From the NCBI GenBank assembly GCA_019918135.1, contig WBZZ01006266.1:186001-250000 (forward strand): DNA of 64,000 nucleotides, given 5' to 3'. The notes under the pieces are model-generated. The model was not told where the DNA came from. It saw only the letters and a program-made list of their open reading frames with translations, and made no database searches. A program made the position numbers and the translations under genes. Of this stretch, positions 47,935-59,636 are shown one piece after another. This stretch comes from Paulinella micropora. Its lineage: Eukaryota; Cercozoa; Imbricatea; Euglyphida; Paulinellidae. Every line of letters begins with the position of its first letter. The stretch's first letter is position 1.

Positions 47935-48320
47935 ATCAGCTGTTTGAAGCTAGTTACACAGGCGCGGACGTCGTGGCCTGGTACAAAGGGGAACTATACG
48001 CTGCGGTGACCGACGCAATAGAAAGCCTGGCTATTGAGGTCACGCAACAGCAGGCCATCGTTGAACGCTTAGCACAAGAGTTAGCGGCTAATGAAGCTTG
48101 GCGCTTGGGCTACAGAAGATACAAACACGCGATTCATGCTGACATCTGTAGCAGACTTCGTTCCGAACCGGCAAAAGAGCCAATTCGGAAACCATTCCGG
48201 ATTGGATTGAAATCTAAAAAGGCAACCCCCCCCCCCTTGAGACCGGCAAGCAGTTGGAAGAGAGAAAGGGCAGCACGCGGCACATCTTCCTCCCTCCTCA
48301 GAACGGAGGGGCAAAATTAA
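47916..48320 (+). CDS. Hypothetical 134-aa protein, source of the dispersed 3' fragment
   Basis: I do not recognise a family. The protein begins MDSGAGDQLFEASYTGADVV. Residues about 20-75 have the spacing of a helical, possibly coiled-coil region (AVTDAIESLAIEVTQQQAIV, then ERLAQELAANEAW). A basic stretch (LGYRRYKHAIHADI) and a Lys/Arg-rich tail (KPFRIGLKSKKAT...WKRERAARG) follow. The frame is open upstream into module DNA, but non-module coding-like sequence starts around this ATG. The last third, from about 48198, is the sequence found detached in eight other modules, so this is the only visible copy with an intact 5' part. The stop is the TAA at 48318-48320. It may be a captured host exon, or the remains of an ORF encoded by the mobile module. 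A C-run (48229-48237) near the end may have altered the true C-terminus. Confidence 0.5.
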   Translation: MDSGAGDQLFEASYTGADVVAWYKGELYAAVTDAIESLAIEVTQQQAIVERLAQELAANEAWRLGYRRYKHAIHADICSRLRSEPAKEPIRKPFRIGLKSKKATPPPLRPASSWKRERAARGTSSSLLRTEGQN

Positions 48321-50525
48321 GTAAACTTTTTTTTGGAGCCCACCGATGAGGGGGGGGGGGCGCCCCCCCTCCCCCTTCTTTCTCCCCCCCCCCTCTGAGC
48401 CCCCTGAGCCCGGGGGGCTCAAGGAGCAGGGAAAGGGGAAATCGGGAGCGGGAGGGAGGGGGAGGGGTAGGGGCGTCAAGGGAGTGCGAAAAAGAATGCG
48501 CTGAATTAAAGCTCGACGGTCTTACATTGGAGGCACTAAAAACTAGGAGTAGGGCACCGTGCTCCAGCACGACCCTGCGACGGATTGTACTGCCCCTATG
48601 GTCAATGTGCCAGGAAAACAAGGGCCCCCCCACTTACCCCCGACTGCGTCCTGTCCGTGCCATAGCTCGGCCACCGTGCGCAAGGTCAGAAAAATATGAA
48701 AAGAGGAAAAAAAAATTTGCCCAACAACAAAGAGAACAGACGGGGGAAAGGAAGAAGGGGACGGAATGTGCTTTTCCCCGCCCCCCCCCCCGGTCAGTAA
48801 GAGGAAAGGCGTCCGGCAGAGGGGGAAAGGGTTAGTGGGGGAGGGGAGAGAAGAAAAGGCAAGAGAGGGGGGGGGGGGGGGGAGGGGGAGAGCACGAATT
48901 GTCTTAGGCCCCCTTCTGAGAACAGGGAGTGGGAGAGGGAAGGGAGAGGGGTAGGGGCGCGCTTCGCCGGTGTACAAAAATCAGCGCAAAAAAATCCATG
49001 ACAAAGTAATCTTGGCACTGAGCTCAGGGGAGAGAGGAAGGGGTCGGGGGAGGATTAATCTATCTTCCCCCTTTTTTTCACCTCCTTTCGTCCCTCCTCA
49101 GAGCGCGTGCAAACGCGTTCCAAATTTTTTCTCCACTTTTCATATTTTTCCTCGTGGTCAATGCGCTAGGAGGACAAAAGCCCCGGCCGGCCCCGACGGC
49201 GCCCTGCCAGTGCCATGGCTCGGCCACTGTGCGCAAGGTCAGGAAATTATGCAGTGGAAAACAAATTTTTTTTGCCCGACAACAAAGGGAACAGACGGGG
49301 GGATGGGAAAGGGGAGGAAGAGAAAGGGGGGCGGGGAGAAGGGGCGCGGGATGCGCTTTTTTCCGTCCAATATTAAAGCTTTGTCAGGGATTTTTTTGCG
49401 CTGATTTTTGTACGCCGGCGAAGCGCGCCCCTGCCCCCTCTCCCGCTCCCGCGCCAAGAAAACGTAATTTACGCTGAATTAAAGCTCGACGGTACCCTGT
49501 CCGTGCCATAGCTCGGCCACCGTGCGCAATGTCAGAAAAATATGAAAGGAGGGAAGGGGGGGGAGAGTATGAATTGTCTAGTCCCTCGTCTGAGGATCGG
49601 GAGCTAGAGGGAAGGGAAGGGTAGGGGCGCGCTTTGCCGGTGTACAAGAAAAATCGCGCGAAAAGAATTTACTAAAAGAAAAAATTTTAATCTTAGCACT
49701 GAGAACGTGTACAGGGAGGGGAGGGGTGTGCTCTCCATCCCCGTCCCCTCTTTCGTCCCTCTGTTCCCCTTTGTCGCCCTGCGGCGGATGGATAGCGCGG
49801 TGGTCATTGGGCTAGGGGGGAAAGGGCCCCGGCCGGACCCGACGGCGTCCTGTCCGTGCCATGACTCGGCCACCTTGCGCAAGGTCAGAAAAGTATGAAA
49901 AGATCTGCGGAAATTTGTCTGACAACTAAATAAACAAACGGGGGAATGAAGGGGGGGGGAGGGAGGGAGAGGAGAAAGAGGAAGGGGGGAAGAAGGGGAG
50001 TGCTCCCCCCCGCCCCCCTCCCTTCCCTCTGTTTCCGTCGTCCGCTGCTACCCCTCCCCTCGTCCCTTGTTTGCGCGTGCAAACGCATCCCAAAAAAAAT
50101 TTTTCTTCCACTTTTCATATTCCAGCAGATATTTCCGCAGATCTTGCGCACTGTGCTCCAGCGCAGCCCTGCGGCGGATGGACGGGCGGTGGTCAATGTA
50201 GCAGGTGGACAAGGGCCCCGGCCGGACCCGACGGCGTCCTGTCCGTGCCATGGGCTCGGCCACCGTGCGCAAGGTCGGAAAAATATGAAAAATATGAAAA
50301 GATCTGCGGAAATCTTTTTTTGCCCGACAACCAAAGAAACAAACGGCGGGGAAATTAAAGCGGGGAGGACGACGGGAACAGAGGGGAAGGGAGGGGGCGG
50401 GGAATCACTCCCCTCCCCCTTCTTCCCCCTTCCTCTTTCTCCTCCCCCTTCTTTCCCCTTCCTCTTTCTCCTCCCCCTCCCTTCCTCGTCCCTTGTTTGC
50501 ACGTGCAAACGCATCCCGAAAAAAA

Positions 50526-50706
50526 TCGGATTGGATTGAAATCTAGGAAGGCAAACCTCCCTGAGACCGGCAGACAGCTGGGAGAGAGAAAGGGTAGCAC
50601 GCGGCACATCCCCCTCCCCTCCTCAGAGCGGGGGGGGGGGGGGGGGCAAAAATAAGTAAACTTTTTTTTTGGAGCCCACCGATGGGGTGGGGCGCCCCCC
50701 CCCCTC
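50526..50706 (+). pseudogene. Detached 3' end of the 47.9-kb ORF, copy 5
   Basis: Starts TCGGATTGGATTGAAATCT, closer to the parent at 48198 than the tandem-unit copies are (they read ATTGGACTGG). An 18-base G-run interrupts it near 50629-50646. Confidence 0.7.
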
Positions 50707-52463
50707 CCCTTTTCTTTCTTCCCTCCCTCTGAGCCCCCTGATCCCGGAGGCTCAAGGAGCAGGGCACCGTGCTCCAGCACGACCCTGAGGCGAATGAATG
50801 GGTGGTGGTTATGTGTGCTAGGAAGACAAAGCCCCCGGCCGGCCCGACGGCATCCTGTCCGTGTCATAGCCCGACAACACAGGGAACAGACGGGGGGAGG
50901 AAAAGAAAGGGGAAGAAGAAGGGGGATGTGCTTCTACCCGCCCCTTTCTTACCGTCTGAGAATCGGGAGGGCAGGGGCGCGCCTTGCCGGTGTACCAGAG
51001 GGAAGGGAAAGGGGCGCCAAGAAACTGCAAGAAAAGTCCACGCTGAATTAAAACTCGACAAAGCATCACACTTGACACTTGCAACGGCACCCTTAGGCTG
51101 CCTCAGCATCCGGCCCACGTCATGTTTCTGCGGTAAGCCCGAGCCATGAACCCTGGCTGGCACCGTCTGTGCTCTGCTCTCGCGCCAAGAGAGTGCAAAA
51201 AGGAATACGCTGAATTAAAGCTTGACGGCGTCCTGTCCGTGCCATAGCTCGGCCACCGTGCGCAAGGTCAGAAAAATATGAAAGGAGGGGGGGGAGCGCT
51301 TTGCCGGTGTAAAAAAATCACGCGAAAAAAGAAATCCTTGACAAAGTTTTAATCTTCGGCACTGAAAGCTAAGAGAGGAAAGGGCAGAGGGAGAGCACAA
51401 ATTGTCTAGTCCCCCGTCTGAGGATCGGGAGAGGAAAGGGGAGGGTAGGGGCGCGCTTCGCCGGTGTACAATAACAAATTGATGAAAAAAAATACTGACA
51501 AAATTTTAATATTGGCACTGAGAACTAAGAGAGGGAGCAGGAAGGGGCGGGGGGAGGATTAAGAACGATCTGTCTTGCCCCCCGTCTGAGAACGTGTACA
51601 GGGAGGGGCGGGGTGTGCTTCCCCCCTCCCGTCGTCCCTTGTTTGCGCGTGCAAACGCGTTCCGAAAAAATCTTCTTTTCCACTTTTCATATTCCAGCAG
51701 ATATTTCCGCAGATCTTGCGCACCGTGCTCCGGCACGACCCTGCGGCGGATGGATGGGCGGCGGTCAATGTGCTAGGAGGACAAGGACCTCACTACCCCG
51801 ACGGCGTCCTGTCCGTGCCAGGACTCGGCCACCGCGCTCAAGATCAGAAAAATATGAAAAGATCTGCGGAAATTTTTTTGCCCGACAACAAAGGGAACAG
51901 ACGGGGGGAATGAAAGGGGGAGGAAGGGAGTGAGAGGAGAAAGAGGAAGGGAGGAAGAAGGGGCAGGGGAGTGCTCCCCCCCCCGCCCCCCTCCCTCCCA
52001 TCTGTTCCCGTCGTCCGCTGCTACCCCCCTCGTCCCTTGTTTGTGCGTGCAAACGCATCCCAAAAAAAAATTTTTTTCCACTTTTATATTTTTCCTATTT
52101 CCGCAGATCTTGCGCACTGTGCTCCAGCGCAGCCCTGCGGTGGATGGACGGGCGGTGGTCAATGTAGCAGGTGGACAAGGGCCCCGGCCGGACCCGACGG
52201 CGTCCTGTCCGTGCCATGGCTCGGCCACCGTGCGCAAGGTCGGAAAAATATGAAAAATATGAAAAGATCTGCGGAAATTGTTTTTTGCACGACAACCAGA
52301 GAAACAAACGGGGGGCAATGAAAGGGGGGGAGGGGGCGACGGGAACAGAAAGAAGGGAGGGGGCGGGGGAATCACTCCCCTCCCCTTCTTCCCCCTTCCT
52401 CATTCTCCTCCCCCTCCCTCCCCTCGTCCCTTGTTTGCGCATGCAAACGCATCCCCAAAAAAA

Positions 52464-52623
52464 TCGGATTGGATTGAAATCTAGGAAGGCAAACCCCCCT
52501 GAGACAGGTAGACAGCTGGGATAGAGAAAGGGCAGCACATCCCCTTCCCTCCTCAGAGCGGGGGGCAAAAATAAGTAAACTTTTTTTGGAGCCTACCGAT
52601 GGGGGGGGGGGGCGCTCCCCCCC
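52464..52623 (+). pseudogene. Detached 3' end of the 47.9-kb ORF, copy 6
   Basis: Same start as copy 5. It has lost a few bases around the GCAGCACGCGGCACATCC equivalent. Confidence 0.65.
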
Positions 52624-52955
52624 TACCCCTTTCTTTCTTCCCTCCCTGAGCCCCCTGAGCCCGGGGGGCTCAAGGAGCAGGGGAAGGGGAAATCGGGAGC
52701 GGGAGGGAAGGGGGGGGGGGAGAAAGGGAGAGAAGAAGGGGGATGTGCTTCTACCCGCCCCTTTCTCACTGTCTGAGAATCGGGAGGGCAGGGGCGCGCT
52801 TCGCCTGTGTACAAAAATCAGCGCAAAAAGATCCGTGACAAATTTGTACTCTTGGCACTGCCGGGGAGGATTTAATCTATCTCTACCCCCCGTCAGTAAG
52901 AGGGAAAGGCGCCCCGGCATAGGGGGGGGGGGGGTTAGTGGAGGCGTTGCATGTA

Positions 52956-53395
52956 TTTACTTCTTTTGCAGCTTCTGCGCCCTTCCCCTCCCCCTCCCTC
53001 CTGCTCCTTGAGCCTCCGGAACGGCCCCAGCTAAATTTGGCGCCAAATTGTGCCGTCCGGAGGTAGGGTGCGCCCGCCAGGGTCCAGCCGGGCAGTACGT
53101 CTTAGCTTTCCCGGGGAAACGGCCGTAAGCGCCAATTTGGCGCCTACGGCTGTACTTGCGCAAAAACAAAATCCCACACAGACGCTCGGCTGGGCCGCCC
53201 CAGCCGAGACCTCACGGCGGCCCTCCCTCTCACCTTCGTCGCCCCTCTCGCTTTCGTCGCCCCTCTCACTTTCGTCGCCCCTCTCACTTTCGTCGCCCCG
53301 CTCCCCTTTGCTCTGCACCTCCCTGTCTCTAGGGAAGGTGAGAGGGCCGAAAAACATTTTCGTGTGAGTAAAAGGCCCGCGGGTTTTTCCCCTCG
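52956..53395 (+). repeat. E2F-palindrome segment, tandem copy 1
   Basis: A copy of the window's first segment: acceptor-like T-rich tract with CAG, TTTGGCGCCAAA at 53036-53047, TTTGGCGCC at 53136-53144 and the 18-bp minisatellite at 53225-53300. It also contains CGT|GTGAGTA at 53361-53370, a good match to a 5' splice site. Confidence 0.8.
53225..53300 (+). repeat. 18-bp minisatellite, second array
   Basis: Four units of the same 18-bp repeat as at 274-342, one with a G substitution. Confidence 0.85.
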
Positions 53396-53414
53396 GGAAA
53401 ACGTCCGATTTCTC

Positions 53415-53700
53415 CGCTAGCCCCCCGGAACGGCCCCAGCTAAATTTGGCGCCAAATTGTGCCGTCCGGAGGTAGGGTGCGCTCGCCAGGGTCCAGCCGG
53501 GCAGTACGTCTTAGCTTTCCCCGGGAAACAGCCGTAAGCGCCAATTTGGCGCCAAAGTCTACTTGCGCAAAAAGAAAACCCCACACAGACGCTCGGCTGG
53601 GCCGCCGTGAGGAAGACCCAGCCAAGGCCCTCCCTCTCACCTTCGTCGCCCCTCTCACCTTTGTCCTCTGCTTATTCCTCCCCCCCTCTCCTGCTCCTTG
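53415..53700 (+). repeat. E2F-palindrome segment, tandem copy 2
   Basis: Repeats copy 1 at an offset of 409 bp. Here both palindromes are complete TTTGGCGCCAAA (53445-53456 and 53545-53556), and the minisatellite is reduced to about two units. Confidence 0.8.
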
Positions 53701-56700
53701 AGCCCCCTGGGCTCAGAGGAGGAAAGAGGGGAGGAGGCGCTAAGAATGTACGAAATACGCTGAATTAAAGCTCGACTGTCTTACACTTGGGACACTGAAA
53801 GCTATGAGCGGAGCACCGTGCACCAGCACGACCCTGCGGCGGATGGTACTGCCCCCGTGGTCAATGTGCCAGGAGGACAAGGGCCCCGGCCGGACCCGAC
53901 GGCGGCGTCCTGTCCGTGCCATGGCTCAGCCACCGTGCGCAAGGTCAGAAAAATATGAAAGATCTGCGGAGATTTTTTGCCCGACAACAAAGGTAACAAA
54001 CAAAGATAGAAAAAGTGGAAGGGAGGAAGAAGGGGGCGGGATGTGTTTCTCTCCCGTCCCCCGTCCCCCCCCCCCCTCACTGTCTGAAAATCGGGAGCGG
54101 AGCGGGAGAGGGGGGGGGCAGGGGCGCGCTTCGCCGGTGTACAAAAATCAGCGCAAAAAAATCCATGACAGAGTTGTAGTCTTGGCACTGAAAACTAGAG
54201 AGAGGAAGGGGCCGAGGAGGATTAATCTATCTTTTCCCCGCGTCAGTAAGAGTGAAGGGGGGAAGGAGCCCGGCATATGGAGGGGGATAAGTAGAAGCGT
54301 TGCATGTCTTTATTTTGTTTGTAGCTTCTGCGCCAAGAAAGTGCAAGAAAAATTACGCTGAATTAAAACTCGACAAAGTCGTACACTTGAGCACTGAAAA
54401 CTAGGAGCGGAGCACCGTGCCCTCCAGCACGACCCTGCAGCAAATAGTACTGCCCCCGTGTGAGAAGGGAGGAAGAGAAAGGGGGGGGGGGGGGAGAAGG
54501 GGGCGGGATGCGCTTTTCCCCGTCCAGTATTAAAGCTTTGTCCGGGATTTTTTTTAATTTATTTTTTGTACGCCGGCGAAGCGCGCCCCTGCCCCCTCTC
54601 CCGCTCCCAGCCAAGAAAACGTAATTTACGCTGAATTAAAGCTCGACGGTCGTACACTCGAGCACTGAAAACTAAGAGCAAAGCACCGTGCTCCAGCACG
54701 ACCTGCGGCAAATGGTACTGCCCCCGTGGTCAATGTGCCAGGAGGACAGGAGCCCCGGCCGGCCCGACGGTACCCTGTCCGTGCCGTAGCTCGGCCACCG
54801 TGCGCAATGTCAGAAAAATATGAAAGGAGGGAAGGGGGGAGAGTATGAATTGTCTAGTCCCCCGTCTGAGGATCGGGAGCTAGAGGGAAGGGAAGGGTAG
54901 GGGCGCGCTTCGCCGGTGTACAAGAAAAATTGCGCGAAAAGAATTTACTAAAAGAAAAAATTTTAATCTTGGCACTGAGAACGTGTACAGGGAGGGGCGG
55001 GGTGTGCTCTCCATCCCCGTACCCTCTTTCGTCCCTCTGTTCCCCCTTGTCGCCCTGCGGCGGATGGATAGCGCGGTGGTCATTGGGCTAGGGGGGAAAG
55101 GGCCCCGGCCGGACCCGACGGCGTCCTGTCCGTGCCATGACTCGGCCACCTTGCGCAAGGTCAGAAAAATCTGAAAAATATGAAAAGATCTGCGGAAATT
55201 TTTTTGCCCAACCAAAGAAACAGACGGGGGGAGGAGGGAGAGGAGAAAGAGAAAGGGGGCAAGAAGGGGAAGGGGAGTGCTCCCCCCAGCCCCCTCCCAC
55301 CCCTCTGTTCCCGTCGTCCCCTGCTACCCCCCCCCCCCCTCCCCTCATCCCTTGTTTGCGCGTGCAAACGCATCCCAAAAATTTTTTTTTTTCCACTTTT
55401 CATCTTTTTCCTATTTCCACAGATCTTGCGCACTGTGCTCCAGCGCAGCTCTGCGGCAGATGGACGGGCGGTGGTCAATGTAACAGGTGGGCAAGGGCCC
55501 CGCCCGGACCCGACGGCGTCCTGTCCGTGCCATGGGCTCGGCCACCGTGCGCAAGGTCGGAAAAATATCTGCAGGAATATGAAAAGATCTGCGGAAATTT
55601 TTTTTGCCCGACAACCAAAGAAACAAACGGGGGGGATGAAAGTGGGGGGAGGACGACGGGAACAGAGGGAAGGGAGGGGGGCGGGGGAATCACTCCCCTC
55701 CCCCTTCTTCCCCCTTCCTCTTTCTCCTCCCTCTCCCTCCCTCGTCCCTTGTTTGTGCGTGCAAACGCATCCCAAAACAAATCGGATTGGATTGAAATCT
55801 AGGAAGGCAAACCTCCCTGAGACCGGCAGACAGCTGGGAGAGAGAAAGGGTAGCACGCGGCACATCCCCCTCCCCTCCTCAGAGCGGGGGGGCAAAAATA
55901 AGTAAACTTTTTTTTGGAGCCCACCGATGGGGTGGGGCGCCCCCCCCCTCCCCTTTTCTTTCTTCCCTCCCTCTGAGCCCCCCTGAGCCCGGGGGCTCAA
56001 GGAGCAGGGCACCGTGCTCCAGCACGACCATGCGGCGAATGAATGGGCGGTGGTTATGTGTGCTAGGAAGACAAAGGCCCCGGCCGGCCCGACTGACTGC
56101 ATCCTGTCCGTGCCATAGCTCGACCACCGTGCGCAATGTCAGAAAAATATATAACGAGCAAAAAATTTTTTCTTGCCCGACAACAAAGGGAACAGATGGG
56201 GGGAGGAAAAGAAAGGGGGAGAAGAACGGGGATGTGCTTCTACCCGCCCCTTTCTTACTGTCTGAGAATCGGGAGGGCAGGGGCGCGCTTTGCCGGTGTA
56301 CAAGAGGGAGAGGGGAAGGAAAAGGGGCGCTTTGCCGGTGCAGGAAAAGTCCGCGCTGAATTAAAACTCGACAAAGCATCACACTTGACACTTGCAACGG
56401 CACCCTCAGGCTGCCGCAGCATCCGGCCCACTCGACGGTCTTACACTTGGGCACTGAAAACTAGGACCGGAGCACCGTGCCCCAGCACGACCCTGCGGCG
56501 GATGAATAAGCGGTGGTTAATGTGCTAGGAGAACAAAAGCCTTACTTACCCCGACGGCGTCCTGACCGTGCCATGGCTCGGCCACCGTGCGCAAGGTCAA
56601 GGTCAGAAAAATATGAAAAGATCTGCGGAAATTTTTTTGTCCGACAACAAAGGGGACAGACGGGGGGTAAAGAAAGGGGGAGGGAGGAAGAAGAAGGGAG

Positions 56701-57099
56701 GAAGAAGGGGCGGGGTCTGTACCCCTCCCCGTCCCCCCTCTCATCCCTCTGTCCCCCTCGTCCCCCTGCTATCCCACCCCCTCCCGTCGTCCCTCCTCAG
56801 AGCGCGTGCAGAGGGAAGAGGCAGGGAAGGAGGAAGCACGAATTGTCGGGAGTGGCAGTGGGAAGGGGAAGGAGCAGGGGCGCGCTAAGAACATACAAAA
56901 AAAGAATCACGCAAAAAAAGAAATCCCTGACAAAGTTTTAATATTGGCACTGAGAATTAGGAGAGTGAGAGGGAAAGGGCAGGGGAGGGGCGCGCCAAGA
57001 GAGTGCAAAAAAGAATACGCTGAATTAAAGCTTGACGGCGTCCTGTCCGTGCCATAGCTCGGCCACCGTGCGCAAGGTCAGAAAAATATGAAAAGATCT
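53701..57099 (+). repeat. Diverged copy of the window's left end
   Basis: Follows the order of 380-3600 at lower identity. The part equivalent to about 1235-1585, within the inverted module, is missing. No credible gene. Confidence 0.75.
55781..55951 (+). pseudogene. Detached 3' end of the 47.9-kb ORF, copy 7
   Basis: TCGGATTGGATT start, fused to GCAAACGCATCCC plus an A-run as in the other copies. Confidence 0.7.
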
Positions 57100-57285
57100 G
57101 CGGAAATTTTTGTCTGACAACCAAAGAAACAGACGAGCAAGGGGAGGGGACGGAGAAGGGCAAGGGGGGAGGGCAGCAGCCCCCGCCCTACTGTCGCACC
57201 TGCCGCAGCACCGTTAACGCAAGAGAGGGGGAGGGAGACGCCTCCTTCTCTGTCCGTGTACTAGTTAGCTACTTGGCTAGCCCCG
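57100..57285 (+). repeat. Edge-type duplicate segment, copy A
   Basis: Contains CTGTCGCACCTGCCGCAGCA and CTAGTTAGCTACTTGGCTAG. It matches 60650-60827 up to GGCTAGCCC, after which the two diverge: here module DNA follows, while the other copy meets unique DNA. Confidence 0.8.
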
Positions 57286-57640
57286 GAGCCGGTAGGTTGG
57301 AACTAGGAGAGGGAGAGGCAAGAGGCAGGGAAGGAAAAAGCATGATCTGTGCTTGCCCATCATCTGAGAACGGAGAGCGGGAGAGGGAAGGGGGAGGGCG
57401 CGCCAAGAAAGTGCGACAAAGAATACGCTGAATTGAAGCTCGACTGTCTTACACTTGGCACTGAGACCTAGGAGAGGGAAAGAGAAAGGGCAGGGGGGGG
57501 GCGCTAAGAATTTACAAAAAAAAATTAATAAAAAAAAATTTTGACAAAGCTTTAATCTTGGCATCTCTCTCTCTATAACCTTTCTTGCTGTCGGCGATTT
57601 CTTTTTTTTGCCGTATCTATTTTTGTACGCATTTTCCAAT
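57286..57640 (+). repeat. Module remnants with a short CT tract
   Basis: Partial module phrases, then a (CT)n tract at about 57565-57576 and T-rich DNA with AATAAA at 57638-57643. No gene seen. Confidence 0.6.
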
Positions 57641-57678
57641 AAAGATTACTTCCCACTTGTCCATATTGACACGGCCCG

Positions 57679-57710
57679 ACCCCGCCGACTTTTACTAAAG
57701 TCGGCGGGGT
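57679..57710. other. Perfect 14-bp-stem hairpin
   Basis: ACCCCGCCGACTTT (57679-57692) and AAAGTCGGCGGGGT (57697-57710) are exact reverse complements around the loop TACT. It lies 36 bp after an AATAAA and in non-module sequence. I see no second copy in the window. It could be a structured 3' end, a transposon end or part of an RNA gene. Confidence 0.8.
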
Positions 57711-58080
57711 ACAGGATGTTAGCTCCGCAGATTTTGCGCACTGTGCAGCGCAGCCCTGCGGCGGATGGACGGGCGGTGGTCAATGTAGCAGGTGGACAAG
57801 GGCCCCGGCCGGACCCGACGGCGTCCTGTCCGTGCCATGGCTCGGCCACCGTGCGCAAGGTCGGAAAAATATGAAAAGATCTGCGGAAATTTTTTTTGCC
57901 CGACAACCAAAGAAACAAACGGGGGGGGGGGGGAGGGGGGAATGAACGGGGGGGGGGACGGGAACAGAGGGGAGGGGGGCGGGGGGGGATCACTCCCCTC
58001 CCCCTTCTTCCCCTTTCCTCTTTCTCCTCCCCCTCCCTCCCCTCGTCCCTTGTTTGCGCGTGCAAACGCATCCCAAAAAA

Positions 58081-58253
58081 ATCGGATTGGATTGAAATCT
58101 AGGAAGGCAAACCCCCCCCCCCCCCCCCTGAGACCGGCAGACAGCTGGGAGAGAGAAAGGGCAGCACGCAGCACATCCCCCTCCCTCCTCAGAGCGGAGG
58201 GGCAAAATTAAGTAAACTTTTTTTTGGAGTCCACCAATGGGGGGGGGGGCCCT
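58081..58253 (+). pseudogene. Detached 3' end of the 47.9-kb ORF, copy 8
   Basis: TCGGATTGGATT start. A long C-run (about 58111-58128) sits at the same place where the parent ORF has a C-run of nine. Confidence 0.7.
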
Positions 58254-58991
58254 TCTTTCTTCCCCCCCTCTGAGCCCCCTGAGCCCGGGGGGCTCAAGGA
58301 GCAGGAAAAGGGGAAATCGGGAGCGGGAGGGAAGGGGGAGGGGTAGGGGCGTCAAGGGAGTGCGGAAAAGAATGCGCTGAATTAAAGCTCCACGGTCTTA
58401 CATTCAAGCACTAAAAACTAAGAGCAGGGCACCGTGCTCCAGCACAACCCTGCGGCGGATTGTACTGCTCCTATGGTCAATGTGCCAGGAGGACAAGGGC
58501 CCCATATTTACCCCCCGACGGCGTCCTGTCCGTGCCATAGCTCGGCCACCGTGCGCAAGGTCAGAAAATATGAAAAGAGGAAATTTTTTTGCCCAACAAC
58601 AAAGAGAACAGACGGGGGAAAGGAAGAAGGGGACGGGGATGTGCTTTTTCCCGCCCCCCCCCCCCTGTCAGTAAGTAGAAAGGCGTCCGGCAGAGAGGGA
58701 AAGGGTTAGTGGAGGCGTTGCGTGTATTTATTTTGTTTGTAGCTTCTGCGCCATTCACCCTCCCCCTTCCACTCCCTTGCTCCTTGAGCCTCCCGGGCGT
58801 AGGGGGGGGGGGGGTGTGGAGTAGAGGGGAGAGAAGAAGAGGCAAGAGAGGGGGGGAAGGGGAGAGCACGAATTGTCTTAGTCCCCCTTCTGAGAACAGG
58901 GAGTGGGAGAGGGAAGGGAGAGGGGTAGGGGCGCGCTTCGCCGGTGTACAAGAAAAATCCCTGACAAAGTTTTAATCTTGGCACTGAACCA

Positions 58992-59022
<31 letters not shown>

Positions 59023-59059
59023 AAGGGAAAGGGCAGGGGGGAGCACAACCTACCCCCTT

Positions 59060-59636
59060 CTTCTCCCCTTCTTCTTCCTCCCTCCTTCCCCCTTTCTATA
59101 CCCCCCTCCCCGTCTGTTCCCTTTGTTGTCGGGCCAAAAAAATTTCCGCAGATCTTTTCATATTTTTCTGACCTTGCGCACGGTAGCCGAGCCATGGCAC
59201 GGACAGGGCGCAGTCGAGGTAGTGAGCCCCTTGTCCTGGCACATTGACCATGGGGGCAGTATCATCCACCGCAGGGTCGTGCCGGAGCACGGTGCTCCGC
59301 TCCTAGTTTTCAGTGATCCCCAGGTGTAAGGCAATCGAGCTTTGATGATGCAACGTATTCTTTTTTGCACTCTCTTGGGGCGCGAGCAGAGCACAGACGG
59401 TGCCGGCTAGGGTTCTAGCATAGGCTACCGCAGCAACATAACGTGTGCCGAATGCCGCGGCAGCCTGAGGGTGCTGTTTCAATTGTTAATTTGTAATGCC
59501 TTGTCGAGTTTTAATTCAGCGTGGACTTTTCTTGCACTTTCTTGACGCCCCCGGCCCCTTCCTCTCTCCCCTGAGCTCAGTGCCAAGATTACAACTTTGT
59601 CCTGGATTTTTTTGCGCTGATTTTTGTACGCCGCGC
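59060..59636 (-). repeat. Complete inverted module
   Basis: Nearly the whole module is present in reverse: CCCTTTGTTGTCGGGC, then the reverse of the GCGCAAGGTCAG phrase, the core with GGAGCACGGTGCTCC and CACATTGACCA, and then the reverse of the GTGCAAGAAAAGTCC phrase. It shows that the full module can invert as one piece. Confidence 0.8.

Larger units (their letters stand above)
48373..52955 (+). repeat. Diverged module array
   Basis: The same modules as in the tandem units but with more substitutions and in a different order. No credible gene. It contains two detached 3' fragments (50526-50706 and 52464-52623) and a long G-run inside a purine tract at about 48870-48890. Confidence 0.8.

Noticed and set aside
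57679..57710. Helitron 3' end
   Set aside because: The hairpin is suitable, but no CTRR-T follows at the usual distance and no matching 5' end is seen.
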